64,000 nucleotides of DNA, from the NCBI GenBank assembly GCA_041521345.1, contig JBGOHB010000016.1; one strand, given 5' to 3'. This document shows, one piece after another, positions 44,393 to 53,334 of this stretch. The translations under genes and the position numbers were made by a program. The notes below the pieces were generated by a model. It made no database searches, was not told the DNA's origin, and was given only the letters and a program-made list of their open reading frames with translations. Each line of letters opens with the position of its first letter. Within the stretch, counting starts at the first letter, position 1. Origin of the DNA: Virgibacillus_N oceani_A (GTDB taxonomy: Bacteria; Bacillota; Bacilli; Bacillales; Amphibacillaceae).

Positions 44393-44989
44393 ATGTTTTA
44401 TAATTTTGCTGGCAATGTTGTAAAAATTATTTTAAGCCTATTTGGCAGAATCAGAGAATATCAAACAGATAATAAGCCACAATCCGGTTCCTATATTATT
44501 GCATGTACACATACCGGCTGGGTTGATATACTGTGGCTGGGATCAGCCATGCTTCCAAAACAAATTCATTATATGGCGAAAAAAGAGTTATTTACAAATG
44601 TTTTTCTGAGATGGCTCATGAATAATTTGAATACTTTTCCGGTGGATCGCCAAAATCCGGGGCCAAGCACAATAAAAATACCACGCAAGCTTCTTAAGGA
44701 GGGAAAGATGGTCGGGATTTTTCCAAGCGGAACTAGAACAGACGAAGAAGTTCCATTGAAAAGGGGAGCCGTTACCATTGCAGGGTATTCTAAAGCCCCG
44801 ATTCTTCCTGTAGCTTATGTAGGGCCAAATAACTTCAAGGATTTATTCACTCGCGTCAAGCCAAAGATTATTTACGGAGATCCTATTTATTTAAATGAAG
44901 AAGTTTCGAAAAAAGAAGCGCTGGAGCTCATGATGAAGGATCTGGATGAGGCATTGAAAAGCTTGAAGGAAGAATTAAGAAGCAAGTAA
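44393..44989 (+). CDS. plsC: 1-acyl-glycerol-3-phosphate acyltransferase
   Basis: A 198-residue PlsC-family enzyme that makes phosphatidic acid. The catalytic HX4D motif is HTGWVD (about residues 40-45), and the glycerol-phosphate site is FPSGTRTDEEVPLKRGA (about 107). The first 20 residues may be a membrane-embedding helix. GGAGAG precedes ATG 44393. Single gene ended by a strong hairpin. Confidence 0.9.
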   Translation: MFYNFAGNVVKIILSLFGRIREYQTDNKPQSGSYIIACTHTGWVDILWLGSAMLPKQIHYMAKKELFTNVFLRWLMNNLNTFPVDRQNPGPSTIKIPRKLLKEGKMVGIFPSGTRTDEEVPLKRGAVTIAGYSKAPILPVAYVGPNNFKDLFTRVKPKIIYGDPIYLNEEVSKKEALELMMKDLDEALKSLKEELRSK

Positions 44990-44997
44990 ATTTACGG

Positions 44998-45035
44998 AAA
45001 AATAGCAGGGGGTGGTTAACCTCCTGCTATTTTTA
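44998..45035. terminator. Bidirectional terminator between plsC and Uma2 gene
   Basis: AAATAGCAGG pairs with CCTGCTATTT across a loop that includes GGTGGTTAACC; T runs lie on both strands. Confidence 0.88.
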
Positions 45036-45040
45036 TCAGT

Positions 45041-45625
45041 CTAATAATCAAACACTTTATCCAACTCAATAAACAAGTCATCAAAAATGGAAACCTTTAC
45101 TCGGTCTTCACTGGAATGCAGATCAGGTCTTCCATATCGCATGTTTTTCTGAAGGGTGAATACACTTACCATTTTCTCCTGAGGTTCCACAATCCAATAT
45201 TCACTAAGCCCAGCCTGTTCGTATTTATTGAATTTCTCCAATTTATCTTTTCTCCCTGTAGAAGGGGTAATAATTTTAATAATCATATCAGGTGTCCCTT
45301 TACAGCCTGCATCATCCAGCAGGGAACTGTCACAAATAATCGAAATGTCCGGCTCCACTACGTCTCTGTTATCTTCTTCCCGTTTGTTTTCATCGTCGAA
45401 ATTTAAGACTACATGAAAAGGTGCAGGATAAACTTCACAATCTTTCCCAACTAAATAATTTGCAATCTGCCGACTTAATTCAATTGATATTTTTTGATGA
45501 ATTATAGAAGGGGCAGCTTTCATATATAGTGAACCGTCTATAATTTCCGCTCTCACATCCTCCGGCCACGATAAATAGTCTGCATAAGTAAAAGGCTGCT
45601 TTTTTTCAGGAAATGGCAATTTCAT
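45041..45625 (-). CDS. Uma2/DUF820 family putative endonuclease
   Basis: A 194-residue member of the Uma2 (DUF820) family, with a PD-(D/E)XK nuclease-like fold and unclear role. Conserved parts are YLSWPEDVRAEIIDGSLYMK, VVEPDISIICD and IKIITPSTGRKDKLEKFNKYEQAGLSEYWI (the last broken here for length: IKIITPSTGRKD and EYWIVEP). The ATG at 45625 overlaps the ribosome site AGAGGTGA, so TTG at 45619 is a real alternative. Single gene. Confidence 0.85.
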   Translation of the reverse strand: MKLPFPEKKQPFTYADYLSWPEDVRAEIIDGSLYMKAAPSIIHQKISIELSRQIANYLVGKDCEVYPAPFHVVLNFDDENKREEDNRDVVEPDISIICDSSLLDDAGCKGTPDMIIKIITPSTGRKDKLEKFNKYEQAGLSEYWIVEPQEKMVSVFTLQKNMRYGRPDLHSSEDRVKVSIFDDLFIELDKVFDY

Positions 45626-45679
45626 CACCTCTTTGATTATGTTACGTTTATTATACCATCAGGTTCCCGCAAATCGATA

Positions 45680-45720
45680 AAACAAAAGGAACAAGATCAG
45701 TAAAACAGACCTTGTTCCTT
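45680..45720 (-). terminator. Terminator of the BCCT gene
   Basis: On the minus strand AAGGAACAAG and CTTGTTCCTT form a 10-bp stem followed by TTTGTTTT. Confidence 0.82.
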
Positions 45721-45736
45721 ACCCGTGTAACTATTT

Positions 45737-47614
45737 TTATTTATCCAGCAAAATTGCCTGCAATGCTTCTTTTTGTGTAGACTCGGCTAAAATATATAAA
45801 AAGTCACCTGACTCAATTACCGTACTTCCAGAAGGGGAGATAATATCGTTCCCCCGTTCAATGGCGCTAATGTTCACATGGGTTGGAAATTTAATATCGC
45901 GAAGCTGTTTTCCAACGATGGGTGTCTGATCCGTTGTTTGAAAATGTATCATCTCGGCATTATTTTTACCCATGGCAGTGAGTTCTCTTCTTAATTCTTC
46001 ACGCCATTCATCCTGCAATTCCTGCTTCAAATCTTCATATGTTTCTTCGCGGAAGGATTGTTTTAGTGTTTCGTCTTTTTTCTTTTGTTTTTTCGTTTCT
46101 GCTAATTGCAAGTCCTTGCCCATCATGATGCTTACAGAAATAAGCATAAGAATGAGCACCAAAGCAAATGGTAATGCTGCAATGAGTGCTGCAGTTTGAA
46201 GTGCTTCGAGTCCCCCGCCTCCACTTATTAAAAGTACAGAGGCAGTACCAGCCATCAAAATGCCCCATAGAATTTTAATTTGGAAACTCGGGTTTAATGA
46301 TCCTGCAGATGTCATGGAACCGAGAACAAATGCAGCTGAGTCTGCAGATGTGATAAAGAAAAGGGCAATCACTATTACTGCCAATATACTAGAAATTAGT
46401 CCTATCGGCAGCTGTTCCAGCATAGCAAATAATGTCAACTCCACATCTGAGGAAGCAAATTCTGCCAGCGGGAAGATCCCTTCCATTTCAATATTTAACG
46501 CCGTTCCGCCAAAAATAGAGAACCACAAAACGGCAAGCATGGAGGGAACGATTAATACGCCCGAAATAAATTCCCGTATCGTTCTACCTTTAGAGATTCG
46601 AGCAATAAATAGGCCGACAAACGGCGACCAGGATATGTGCCATGCCCAGAAAAAAATCGTATTTGCTCCTAACCACTCGTCCGTTTCAAATGGACTCATG
46701 GTTAAAGACATGGAGATGAGGTTAGAGGCATATCCGCCTATGGAAGTCACCATGCCCTCGAACAAGGTTAATGTTGGCCCGAAAACAAGAACAAATATCA
46801 TGAGAACACCGGCAAGAAGCAAATTGATATTGGTTAACTTTTTAATTCCTTTATTTATTCCTTTAACCGCTGAAATGAAAAACAATGTTGTAATAATTGC
46901 AATGATGGTAAGCTGTAAAGGTATATTATTATTTAGTGGTGTTAGGTAAGATACCCCACCTGACATTTGCAGTGCACTAATGCCAAAAGTGGTGGCAACA
47001 CCTGCTGCGGTTGAAATAACAGCTAGTACATCAATTAAGTTTCCCATCCAGCCTTTTGTTTTATCCCCAATTAAAGGATAAAATGCCGAGCTGATTAATG
47101 CCGGCTGATCTTTCCGGTATTGAACATAGGCCAAGGTGAGACCTACTACGGAAAATGCACCCCAAGCATGTAATCCCCAGTGAAAAATACCATAGCGTAA
47201 GCCGGTTTCAGCAGCATTGATCGTACCAGGTGTCACACCGGATGGCGGATCCAAATAATATAGTACAGGCTCTGCTACACCGAAAAATACAAAGCCTGCA
47301 CCCAATCCTGCTGCAAATAGCATGCCTACCCAGGATACATAGGAATGTTCCGGCCGGTCATTTTCTTTCCCCAGCCGCAGTTTACCAAAAGGGGAGATGG
47401 CCACTACAATACCGAAAATGACAAATCCGCTGGCAATCAGTAAATAGAACCAGCCAAAGGTTTCGATTACCCAGTTTAATGCTGTGTTAGCAGACTCACC
47501 CAGATGGCCTGGAAATATAGCTCCCCATAATACAAATAAGAAAATTAAAATTGCTGATATGTACAATACATAAGGAGGTGTTCTTTGTTTGTTTTTTGTA
47601 TCTTCATTTGACAA
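45737..47614 (-). CDS. BCCT osmolyte transporter with C-terminal RCK_C-like domain
   Basis: A 625-residue protein. Residues about 15-505 are a 12-helix betaine/choline/carnitine carrier, with FGVAEPVLYY, the aromatic TIFFWAWHISWSPFVGLFIA signature and FITSADSAAF. A charged helical stretch follows (about 505-555, DLKQELQDEWREELRREL). The last 65 residues, PIVGKQLRDIKFPTHVNISA to FLYILAESTQKEAL, match the RCK_C/TrkA-C fold known from potassium channels and transporters, where it can bind c-di-AMP. Sodium-driven uptake of glycine betaine or a related solute is likely. A TTG start at 47614 fits the spacing to AAAGGAG; the GTG at 47623 overlaps it. Confidence 0.9.
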   Translation of the reverse strand: MSNEDTKNKQRTPPYVLYISAILIFLFVLWGAIFPGHLGESANTALNWVIETFGWFYLLIASGFVIFGIVVAISPFGKLRLGKENDRPEHSYVSWVGMLFAAGLGAGFVFFGVAEPVLYYLDPPSGVTPGTINAAETGLRYGIFHWGLHAWGAFSVVGLTLAYVQYRKDQPALISSAFYPLIGDKTKGWMGNLIDVLAVISTAAGVATTFGISALQMSGGVSYLTPLNNNIPLQLTIIAIITTLFFISAVKGINKGIKKLTNINLLLAGVLMIFVLVFGPTLTLFEGMVTSIGGYASNLISMSLTMSPFETDEWLGANTIFFWAWHISWSPFVGLFIARISKGRTIREFISGVLIVPSMLAVLWFSIFGGTALNIEMEGIFPLAEFASSDVELTLFAMLEQLPIGLISSILAVIVIALFFITSADSAAFVLGSMTSAGSLNPSFQIKILWGILMAGTASVLLISGGGGLEALQTAALIAALPFALVLILMLISVSIMMGKDLQLAETKKQKKKDETLKQSFREETYEDLKQELQDEWREELRRELTAMGKNNAEMIHFQTTDQTPIVGKQLRDIKFPTHVNISAIERGNDIISPSGSTVIESGDFLYILAESTQKEALQAILLDK

Positions 47615-47623
47615 ACTTTTCAC

Positions 47624-48021
47624 TCCTTTATTAATTAATAGGCAGTTAATAAAGTATAAAAACTATCTTACTGGGGCTACGGTATAGTAGTTCCTCGCCC
47701 CACCGTAATGATTTGCATAAGTGCAACTAAGGTTGACACCTAAAGGCATGGTGACGACCAAGTTTTCTAAGAAATAATATTTACAGTAGTGAATTATACA
47801 AGAACACACCCATTTTTCAAAATGAAATCTTATTCGTTCGAAATAAGTATACTTTATCTTACCCTCATCATTTCACCATTAAACTAATGGTGAGCGCAAT
47901 GAAATAATGATATTATATGGTGATGTGATTGTAGCTTACTGTTTTATACTGGATTAGCATGCAACAATACGATGTCATTATCCGTATAAATAGAAGAATC
48001 CGATTTGAAAAGGAGAATAAA
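47624..48021. other. Divergent intergenic region with a hairpin relic
   Basis: About 400 bp between the BCCT and bmrA genes. At 47673-47712 is GGGGC...GCCCCACCGTAA, a diverged copy of the hairpin repeat at 33554-33625. No gene supported; two divergent promoters expected. Confidence 0.5.
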
Positions 48022-49752
48022 ATGGAAAAACAAAAACAAGGTTTAAAGCCTTTTATTTCATTAGTATTATCAACAAATATACCAAAAGCAGCACTGATAA
48101 TTGGTCTTATAAGCAGTGTGATAACCATGCTCGTTGGACTGTCTATACCGCTCCTTACAAGAGAACTGGTTGATGGTTTTTCAATAGAGGCTATAAGTAC
48201 AACGCTAATAGTTATTCTGGTTGTCGTGTTTATTCTCCAAGCGCTGGCAGATGGAATAGCAACCTATTTGCTGGCTGCTGTCGGGCAGAAAATTGTTGCA
48301 AAAATGCGTGAGATGATGTGGTTTAAGCTGATCCGGCTGCCGGTAACTTATTTTGACAAAACCAAAAGCGGGGAATCCGTCAGCCGTGTTGTAAATGACA
48401 CAGGTATTGTGAAAGATTTGATTTCCCAGCATTTCCCACAATTCATTACCGGTATCATTACGATTGTCGGTGCACTTGTGATCCTGCTTATTATGGATTG
48501 GAAAATGACGCTGCTTATGTTGATTGCCTTGCCAGTTACGATGTTGGTCATGATGCCGCTGGGAAGGCGGATGGCGAAAGTGTCAAAAGGGCTGCAGGAT
48601 GAAACAGCAGATTTCACTGGGGAAATCCAGCAGACACTTGGCGAAGCCCGTTTAATGAAAGCTTCCACGGCGGAAAAAGCGGAAGAGGAGAAAGGGCTAA
48701 AAGGCATTCTGAAAATGTATAATTACGGATTAAAAGAAGCGAAGATTTTTGCGTTAATCGGTCCTTTTATGTCCATGATCATGATGCTTGTGATCGTCGT
48801 AATTATCGGCTATGGCGGGATTCGTGTGGCAGAGGGTTCGATGTCAACCGGTTCTCTCGTTGCATTCCTTCTGTACTTGTTCCAGATTATTATGCCGATT
48901 ACATCGTTTGCCATGTTTTTCACGGAACTGCAAAAAGGTAAAGGTGCCACAGAGCGGATTATTAAAATATTGGAAGTACCCGAGGAAAGCGGACGGGAAG
49001 GGGAAGAAAAGGATATTTCAAACTTGCCAATACGGGTATCCAATGTTTCCTTTGCCTATGAGGATGAACCGGTACTTGAACATATTTCGTTGGCAGCCCG
49101 CCCCGGGGAAAAAATTGCTTTTGCAGGACCAAGCGGGGGCGGGAAAACTACATTATTCGGTTTGGTTGAAAGATATTACTTGCCAACAGAAGGAGAAATT
49201 TTGATAGGAGATACCCCGATCAGCAAGTTGTCTTTAAATTCCTGGCGCAGTCAAATAGGGTATGTGTCTCAGGAAAGTGCCATGATGGCTGGAACAATTC
49301 GGGAAAATCTAACATACGGTTTGAAAAATGCCAAAGAGATACCCGAGGAACGGTTATGGGAAGTTGCTGAAATGGCTTATGCTGATCAATTTATTAAAAC
49401 ATTTTCCGAGGGGCTTGACACAAAAGTGGGAGAGCGGGGAGTGAAACTGTCAGGTGGACAAAGGCAGCGGGTTAATATAGCACGTGCTTTTTTGAGAGAC
49501 CCTAAAATTCTCATGCTGGATGAGGCAACAGCAAGCCTTGACAGTCAATCCGAGCACGCTGTTCAAGAAGCATTAACCCGGTTGATGGAAGGAAGGACTA
49601 CTTTTGTCATTGCCCATAGATTATCTACGATTGTAGATGCTGATAAAATTATTTTTATTGAAAAAGGTAGGGTGACTGGCAGCGGTACTCATGAGGAATT
49701 AAGTAAAAACCATGCACTTTATCGTGAGTTTGCCGAACAGCAGCTGACATAA
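48022..49752 (+). CDS. bmrA: Multidrug ABC exporter BmrA
   Basis: A 576-residue half-transporter that works as a homodimer to pump out drugs. Six membrane segments occupy residues 1-310, starting PLLTRELVDGFSIEAIS; the ABC domain has Walker A GPSGGGKTT, signature LSGGQRQRVNIARAF, Walker B ILMLDEATASLD and the H-loop IAHRLSTI. The whole length tracks B. subtilis BmrA, including IGYVSQESAMMAGTIRENL and the C-terminal FAEQQL. ATG 48022 follows AAAGGAG; the 21 upstream in-frame codons lack a ribosome site. Confidence 0.94.
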   Translation: MEKQKQGLKPFISLVLSTNIPKAALIIGLISSVITMLVGLSIPLLTRELVDGFSIEAISTTLIVILVVVFILQALADGIATYLLAAVGQKIVAKMREMMWFKLIRLPVTYFDKTKSGESVSRVVNDTGIVKDLISQHFPQFITGIITIVGALVILLIMDWKMTLLMLIALPVTMLVMMPLGRRMAKVSKGLQDETADFTGEIQQTLGEARLMKASTAEKAEEEKGLKGILKMYNYGLKEAKIFALIGPFMSMIMMLVIVVIIGYGGIRVAEGSMSTGSLVAFLLYLFQIIMPITSFAMFFTELQKGKGATERIIKILEVPEESGREGEEKDISNLPIRVSNVSFAYEDEPVLEHISLAARPGEKIAFAGPSGGGKTTLFGLVERYYLPTEGEILIGDTPISKLSLNSWRSQIGYVSQESAMMAGTIRENLTYGLKNAKEIPEERLWEVAEMAYADQFIKTFSEGLDTKVGERGVKLSGGQRQRVNIARAFLRDPKILMLDEATASLDSQSEHAVQEALTRLMEGRTTFVIAHRLSTIVDADKIIFIEKGRVTGSGTHEELSKNHALYREFAEQQLT

Positions 49753-49954
49753 CCTTGGTAGAGTCTTTCAAATGGAGGGCTCTATCAACCCCAGTCGAGA
49801 GTACCCCATCTCAAGGAACCATGTGAGTAGGGTGGGGGTGAATCGACTTCGGATCAGGGTTGGTTTATGCCAATTCAAATGATCCGACTTCCCGATCAAG
49901 AACGTCTGTGCTATAATAAAAAGAACATATATTCTTTGTGGGAGGTGAAGTCTC

Positions 49955-51551
49955 ATCAAAAAGAATCAAACGTTTTATTATAAAACGGACCAAATCTGGA
50001 TCAAGCCGGGTCATCGCATGCACCCATACTTAAACCAAATGTGCCAAAATGCAAAAAATATGTATAATGCAGTAAATTTTTATATCAGACAGGTTTTTAC
50101 GGGATTAAAAGGTGAAAACACACTGCATCCGTTACAACAAGAAGTTTTGGAAACCATCCGTCAAAACTTAGAGCCAATGAACGAAAAACAGCAACAGGCC
50201 TATCAACGCAGGCTGGAAAAAGAAAGTAAAAAGCCTGTTGAAAAGCAAAAAGAAGTCACATGCAACCTATTTGAAGCACTAACAAAAGAAAAACCATATC
50301 TTCATTATAACTTTCTAAACAGCTTATTTCATGTAATTAAACAACCAGATTATCTTTCCTTACCAATACAGAGCAGCCCATGGGTAATGAAAGCCGTTTT
50401 TCAAAATTGGAAAAGTTTTCATGCCAGCTTAAGAGATTACAAAGATCACCCGGTAAAGTACAACGCCAGACCTCGCATTCCCGCACCTCAGAGAAAGATA
50501 TTATTTTCACCAACCAGGACTGCTGCATCAAAGAACAGAAATATTTAAAGTTCCCGAAGACAAAACTAAAACTTAATATTGGCAAATTGGGAATGGCAGA
50601 AGGAAAATTAATGCAAGTGCGCATCATTCCCAAGTATGGTCACTATGTGGTGGAATTAGTAAGAAAAGTAGAATATGACGCGATAGAACCAACGGATAGC
50701 AATAGATGTATGGCACTGGATTTGGGTATAAATAACCTTGTTTCCGGTGTGACAAATACGGGTACATCTCCCTTTATAATAAAAGGCGGAAATGTAAAAT
50801 CGATCAATCAATATTACAACAAACAAAAAGCGCATTTATTGGGGGTTCTTCGTCATGGGAAGACATCAAATGAAGGATCTTTCACGTCAAAGGGGTTGGA
50901 ACGGCTACATCAGGTTAGGCACCGAAAGCTAAAGGACATCTTTCATAAAGCCAGCCATAAAGTGAAACTTCATTCAGTGGGGGTTTTCTTTTCATCCCCC
51001 ACTGAATGTTAGTTGAACGAATCGGGCCGTTACTGGTTGTTAGATCTCCCACTTAGAATTTTCATGTTTCCTTCATTCTTGAAGTGGGAGTCTTACAGCC
51101 AGTTACACTGCGATAAAATTGTGAATCTTGCCTTGGAAGAAAAGGTAGACACAATTATTATCGGAAAAAACGAAGGCTGGAAGCAAAAAATAAATATTGG
51201 CAAAAAAAGTAATCAAGCATTTGTCGGCATTCCGCATGCCATGCTGATCAACATGATTACATACAAGGCGGAAAAATGCGGGATTCGTGTCATCACGATA
51301 GAAGAATGTACACATCAAAAGCGAGTTTTATAGATGGGGATGATATCCCTGTATATAATGACACGAAGGGTACTCCTGTGTTCACTGGAAAACGAGTGAA
51401 ACGTGGACTTTATCGTACTTGTAAAGGATCACTGTTAAATGCCGATATTAACGGAGCGGCGAACATATTTAGAAAATTTGTGGGCAAGTCACCAAAAAAA
51501 CAAGTGCTGACTGCGGACTCCGTAAATGTTTGGCAACCCAGAATTATTTAA
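49955..51551 (+). pseudogene. tnpB: RNA-guided nuclease TnpB, multiply broken
   Basis: The protein can be followed through three frames. Frame 1 (49955 to about 50490) gives the N-terminal half, from KKNQTFYYKTDQIWIKPGHR; its first codon is ATC behind a fine GGAGGTGA site, as if the ATG had mutated. A frameshift at about 50490 leads to frame 2, with RuvC-I in MALDLGINNLVSGVTNTG. A 156-bp element interrupts it at 50957. After it comes RuvC-II in IIIGKNEGWKQ. A second frameshift at about 51305 precedes YTSKASFIDGD and RuvC-III in NADINGAANI. The zinc-finger cysteines of many TnpBs are absent between these last two. Catalytic residues survive but the gene cannot make a full protein. Confidence 0.88.
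50957..51117 (+). mobile_element. Small palindromic element, copy 2, inserted in tnpB
   Basis: Bounded by ATAAA on both sides (50957-50961 and 51113-51117); removing 156 bp restores the TnpB frame exactly as HK-IVN. It contains a left hairpin CATTCAGTGGGGG / CCCCCACTGAATG (50971-50983, 50996-51008) and a long right hairpin in which CTGGTTGT and CTCCCACTT pair with AAGTGGGAG and ACAGCCAG (about 51032-51102). The inner AGGAC mini-hairpins of the other two copies are missing. Its ends match copies at 19131-19269 and 63751-63919. Confidence 0.88.
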
Positions 51552-51700
51552 AAGAAGTACCAAAGGCGAGACCGATGGTATAGAGGGGCTGGGTGTAAAT
51601 AGTTCACCAATGTGACAGCTCCACTGACGTTAAGCGGGAATGTGTCGATACGTTAGAAACCCCCACTTCAAATTTTTGAATAGAAAATTAAGTGGTGGAA
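51545..51700 (+). ncRNA. Possible omega-RNA / right-end RNA of the tnpB element
   Basis: The tnpB 3' end and right end of IS605-type elements usually encode the guide-bearing omega-RNA. This region holds the structured GGCGAGACCGATGGTATAGA and GGGCTGGGTG segments and ends in the right-end hairpin. The call is by position only; since TnpB is broken the RNA may be relic. Confidence 0.35.
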
Positions 51701-51900
51701 ATATTCATTTTGGTAGTTTAGGTAATAATAAAATGAAGAAGATCCGCGTTGTTCTGTAGTATAGAATTCGTATAAGTGTCCGAACGGGGAAAGAGCACTT
51801 TTATTCGGTCCCTTAAAATCTGATCTGGATCCATTTCCTCTGTATAGGAAGCAAAACTCCGAGAGAAAATAAAACAGACCCGGTTATGGAAAGAAGTGAC

Positions 51901-52485
51901 ATGCTATTGATACAGCAGTTTCTGGATTGGCTAAATGCCATAGGGCTTCCCGGTCTATATTTGGCAATGTTTTTAGAAGGATCCTCCATACCTATACCTG
52001 GTGTGATTATAGCACTTACATTTGGATATCTGCTTTCACCTGGACTCATCGAGATTGTTACTATTGCCGTGGGTATGAGTTTGTTTTACAGCAGTGCCAG
52101 TCTTATTCCATTTTATTTGGCGGCAATACTTGAGTCTAAATTTCCGGAAAGGGTGAAAAGAAAATTAGCGAAAGGCCAGGATTATTTTAATCGCTACGGG
52201 ACTTGGAGTATTGCATTGTCCCGGCCATTTGGGGTTGGCAATTATATCTCTTATATAGCTGGATTGAGTAAAGTGAATCCGATAAGATTCTTTTTATTAA
52301 CCTTTCTGGGAATTTATCCCTGGAGTATGATTATGCTCTGGCTAGGTCATTATTTCAGCGGTAATACGGAAGCTTTTTATGAATTTTTCCGCTCCCAGCA
52401 GATTTATTTATATGGGGTGGTTGGTGCAGTTATTGTTGTTGGGGCGTTTTATTTTTGGAAGAAACGCACCAGATCACGCACGTGA
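51901..52485 (+). CDS. DedA-family membrane protein
   Basis: A 194-residue DedA (SNARE-associated) protein with re-entrant and membrane helices; DedA proteins move lipids such as undecaprenyl phosphate or phospholipid across the membrane and affect membrane potential. Motifs are FLEGSSIPIPGVIIALTFGY and SRPFGVGNYISYIAGLSKV. ATG 51901 is preferred, with GAAAGAAG upstream; ATG 51886 in the same frame is possible. Single gene. Confidence 0.88.
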   Translation: MLLIQQFLDWLNAIGLPGLYLAMFLEGSSIPIPGVIIALTFGYLLSPGLIEIVTIAVGMSLFYSSASLIPFYLAAILESKFPERVKRKLAKGQDYFNRYGTWSIALSRPFGVGNYISYIAGLSKVNPIRFFLLTFLGIYPWSMIMLWLGHYFSGNTEAFYEFFRSQQIYLYGVVGAVIVVGAFYFWKKRTRSRT

Positions 52486-52570
52486 AGTCAATTCCTTATT
52501 CAAACCATAACCGAAACCTTTTTCCTGCTTCAAACGTATCATTAAGTATAGAAGAATAAGGATGGTTTGC

Positions 52571-53281
52571 ATGGAATATGAAACAAAAGTCTATGAAGAA
52601 CTGCTTGTATGGCGGAATAAGGTGTTGAAAAAATCCGGTCTGTTTAATCAACTGTCCAAAAAAGCGCAGACGAAAATGAATAGCTTCATTCCTGAGAAGG
52701 CCCATCATATTATTACTGATAGTATTAAAAACATGGTGAAGGCGACTTTGGTTGGATCAAACATGACAACTCAGAAGCCTCAGTCAGTGGAACTTTCATT
52801 ATTTTCCAGGGATGAACTTGCCAAGGAAAAATTAACATCGTATCGTAAAACAGCGGTGATTGAAGGAGCGGGAACAGGCGCAGGAGGTATTTTCCTTGGA
52901 CTTGCGGATTTTCCGTTGCTTTTATCGATAAAAATGAAGTTCTTGTTTGAATCAGCCGCAATATATGGCTATGATGCAAGTGTATATGAGGAGCGCTTGT
53001 TCATACTTCATATATTCCAGCTTGCTTTTTCCAGTGATGAAAGACGGAAGGATACCTTTTATATTATTGAAAACTGGGAGCAGGAAAAGGAAAAACTCGC
53101 TGATATGGATTGGCGCGTGTTCCAACAGGAATATCGTGATTATATTGATTTAATTAAAATGCTGCAGCTAGTTCCCGGATTTGGTGCAATTGTCGGCGCA
53201 TATGCAAATCATAATCTGATGGACACATTAGGAGAAACAGCCATGAATGCTTACCGGATGCGGTATTTGAAAATGATTTAA
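52571..53281 (+). CDS. EcsC-family protein
   Basis: A 236-residue EcsC-like protein, with the family core IEGAGTGAGGIFLGLADFPL and IKMKFLFESAAIYGYD (about 95-140). EcsC proteins accompany the EcsAB exporter in some bacilli, but their role is unknown; here no ecsAB is adjacent. ATG 52571 is chosen with AAGG ten bases before; ATG 52562 is in frame. A strong terminator follows. Confidence 0.88.
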   Translation: MEYETKVYEELLVWRNKVLKKSGLFNQLSKKAQTKMNSFIPEKAHHIITDSIKNMVKATLVGSNMTTQKPQSVELSLFSRDELAKEKLTSYRKTAVIEGAGTGAGGIFLGLADFPLLLSIKMKFLFESAAIYGYDASVYEERLFILHIFQLAFSSDERRKDTFYIIENWEQEKEKLADMDWRVFQQEYRDYIDLIKMLQLVPGFGAIVGAYANHNLMDTLGETAMNAYRMRYLKMI

Positions 53282-53284
53282 AAA

Positions 53285-53330
53285 GAAGAAGACCATGCTT
53301 GCTCTCCCTTGATTAAGCATGGTCTTCTTC
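53285..53330. terminator. Bidirectional terminator
   Basis: GAAGAAGACCATGCTT pairs perfectly with AAGCATGGTCTTCTTC (16 bp), between two convergent genes. Confidence 0.9.
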
Positions 53331-53334
53331 TATG

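Larger units (their letters stand above)
49795..51700 (+). mobile_element. IS605-type insertion sequence carrying a decayed tnpB
   Basis: A tnpB-only element. The left end shows a subterminal hairpin, CCCCATCTCA with TGAGTAGGGTGGGG (49804-49837). The right end shows CCCCCACTT (51660-51668) with AAGTGGTGG (51690-51698), the form of hairpin typical of IS200/IS605 ends. No tnpA is present. Exact borders are uncertain by tens of bases. The element lies between bmrA and the DedA gene. Confidence 0.75.

Noticed and set aside
46260..46949. 229-codon plus-strand frame inside the BCCT gene
   Set aside because: Antisense shadow of a membrane-protein gene; no ribosome site.
51013..51117. Protein frame beginning MNESGRYWLLDLPLRIF
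   Set aside because: The frame runs through the small palindromic element and continues into tnpB; the same phantom frame appears in the copy at 63.8 kb. It follows hairpin sequence, has no ribosome site and is not a gene start.
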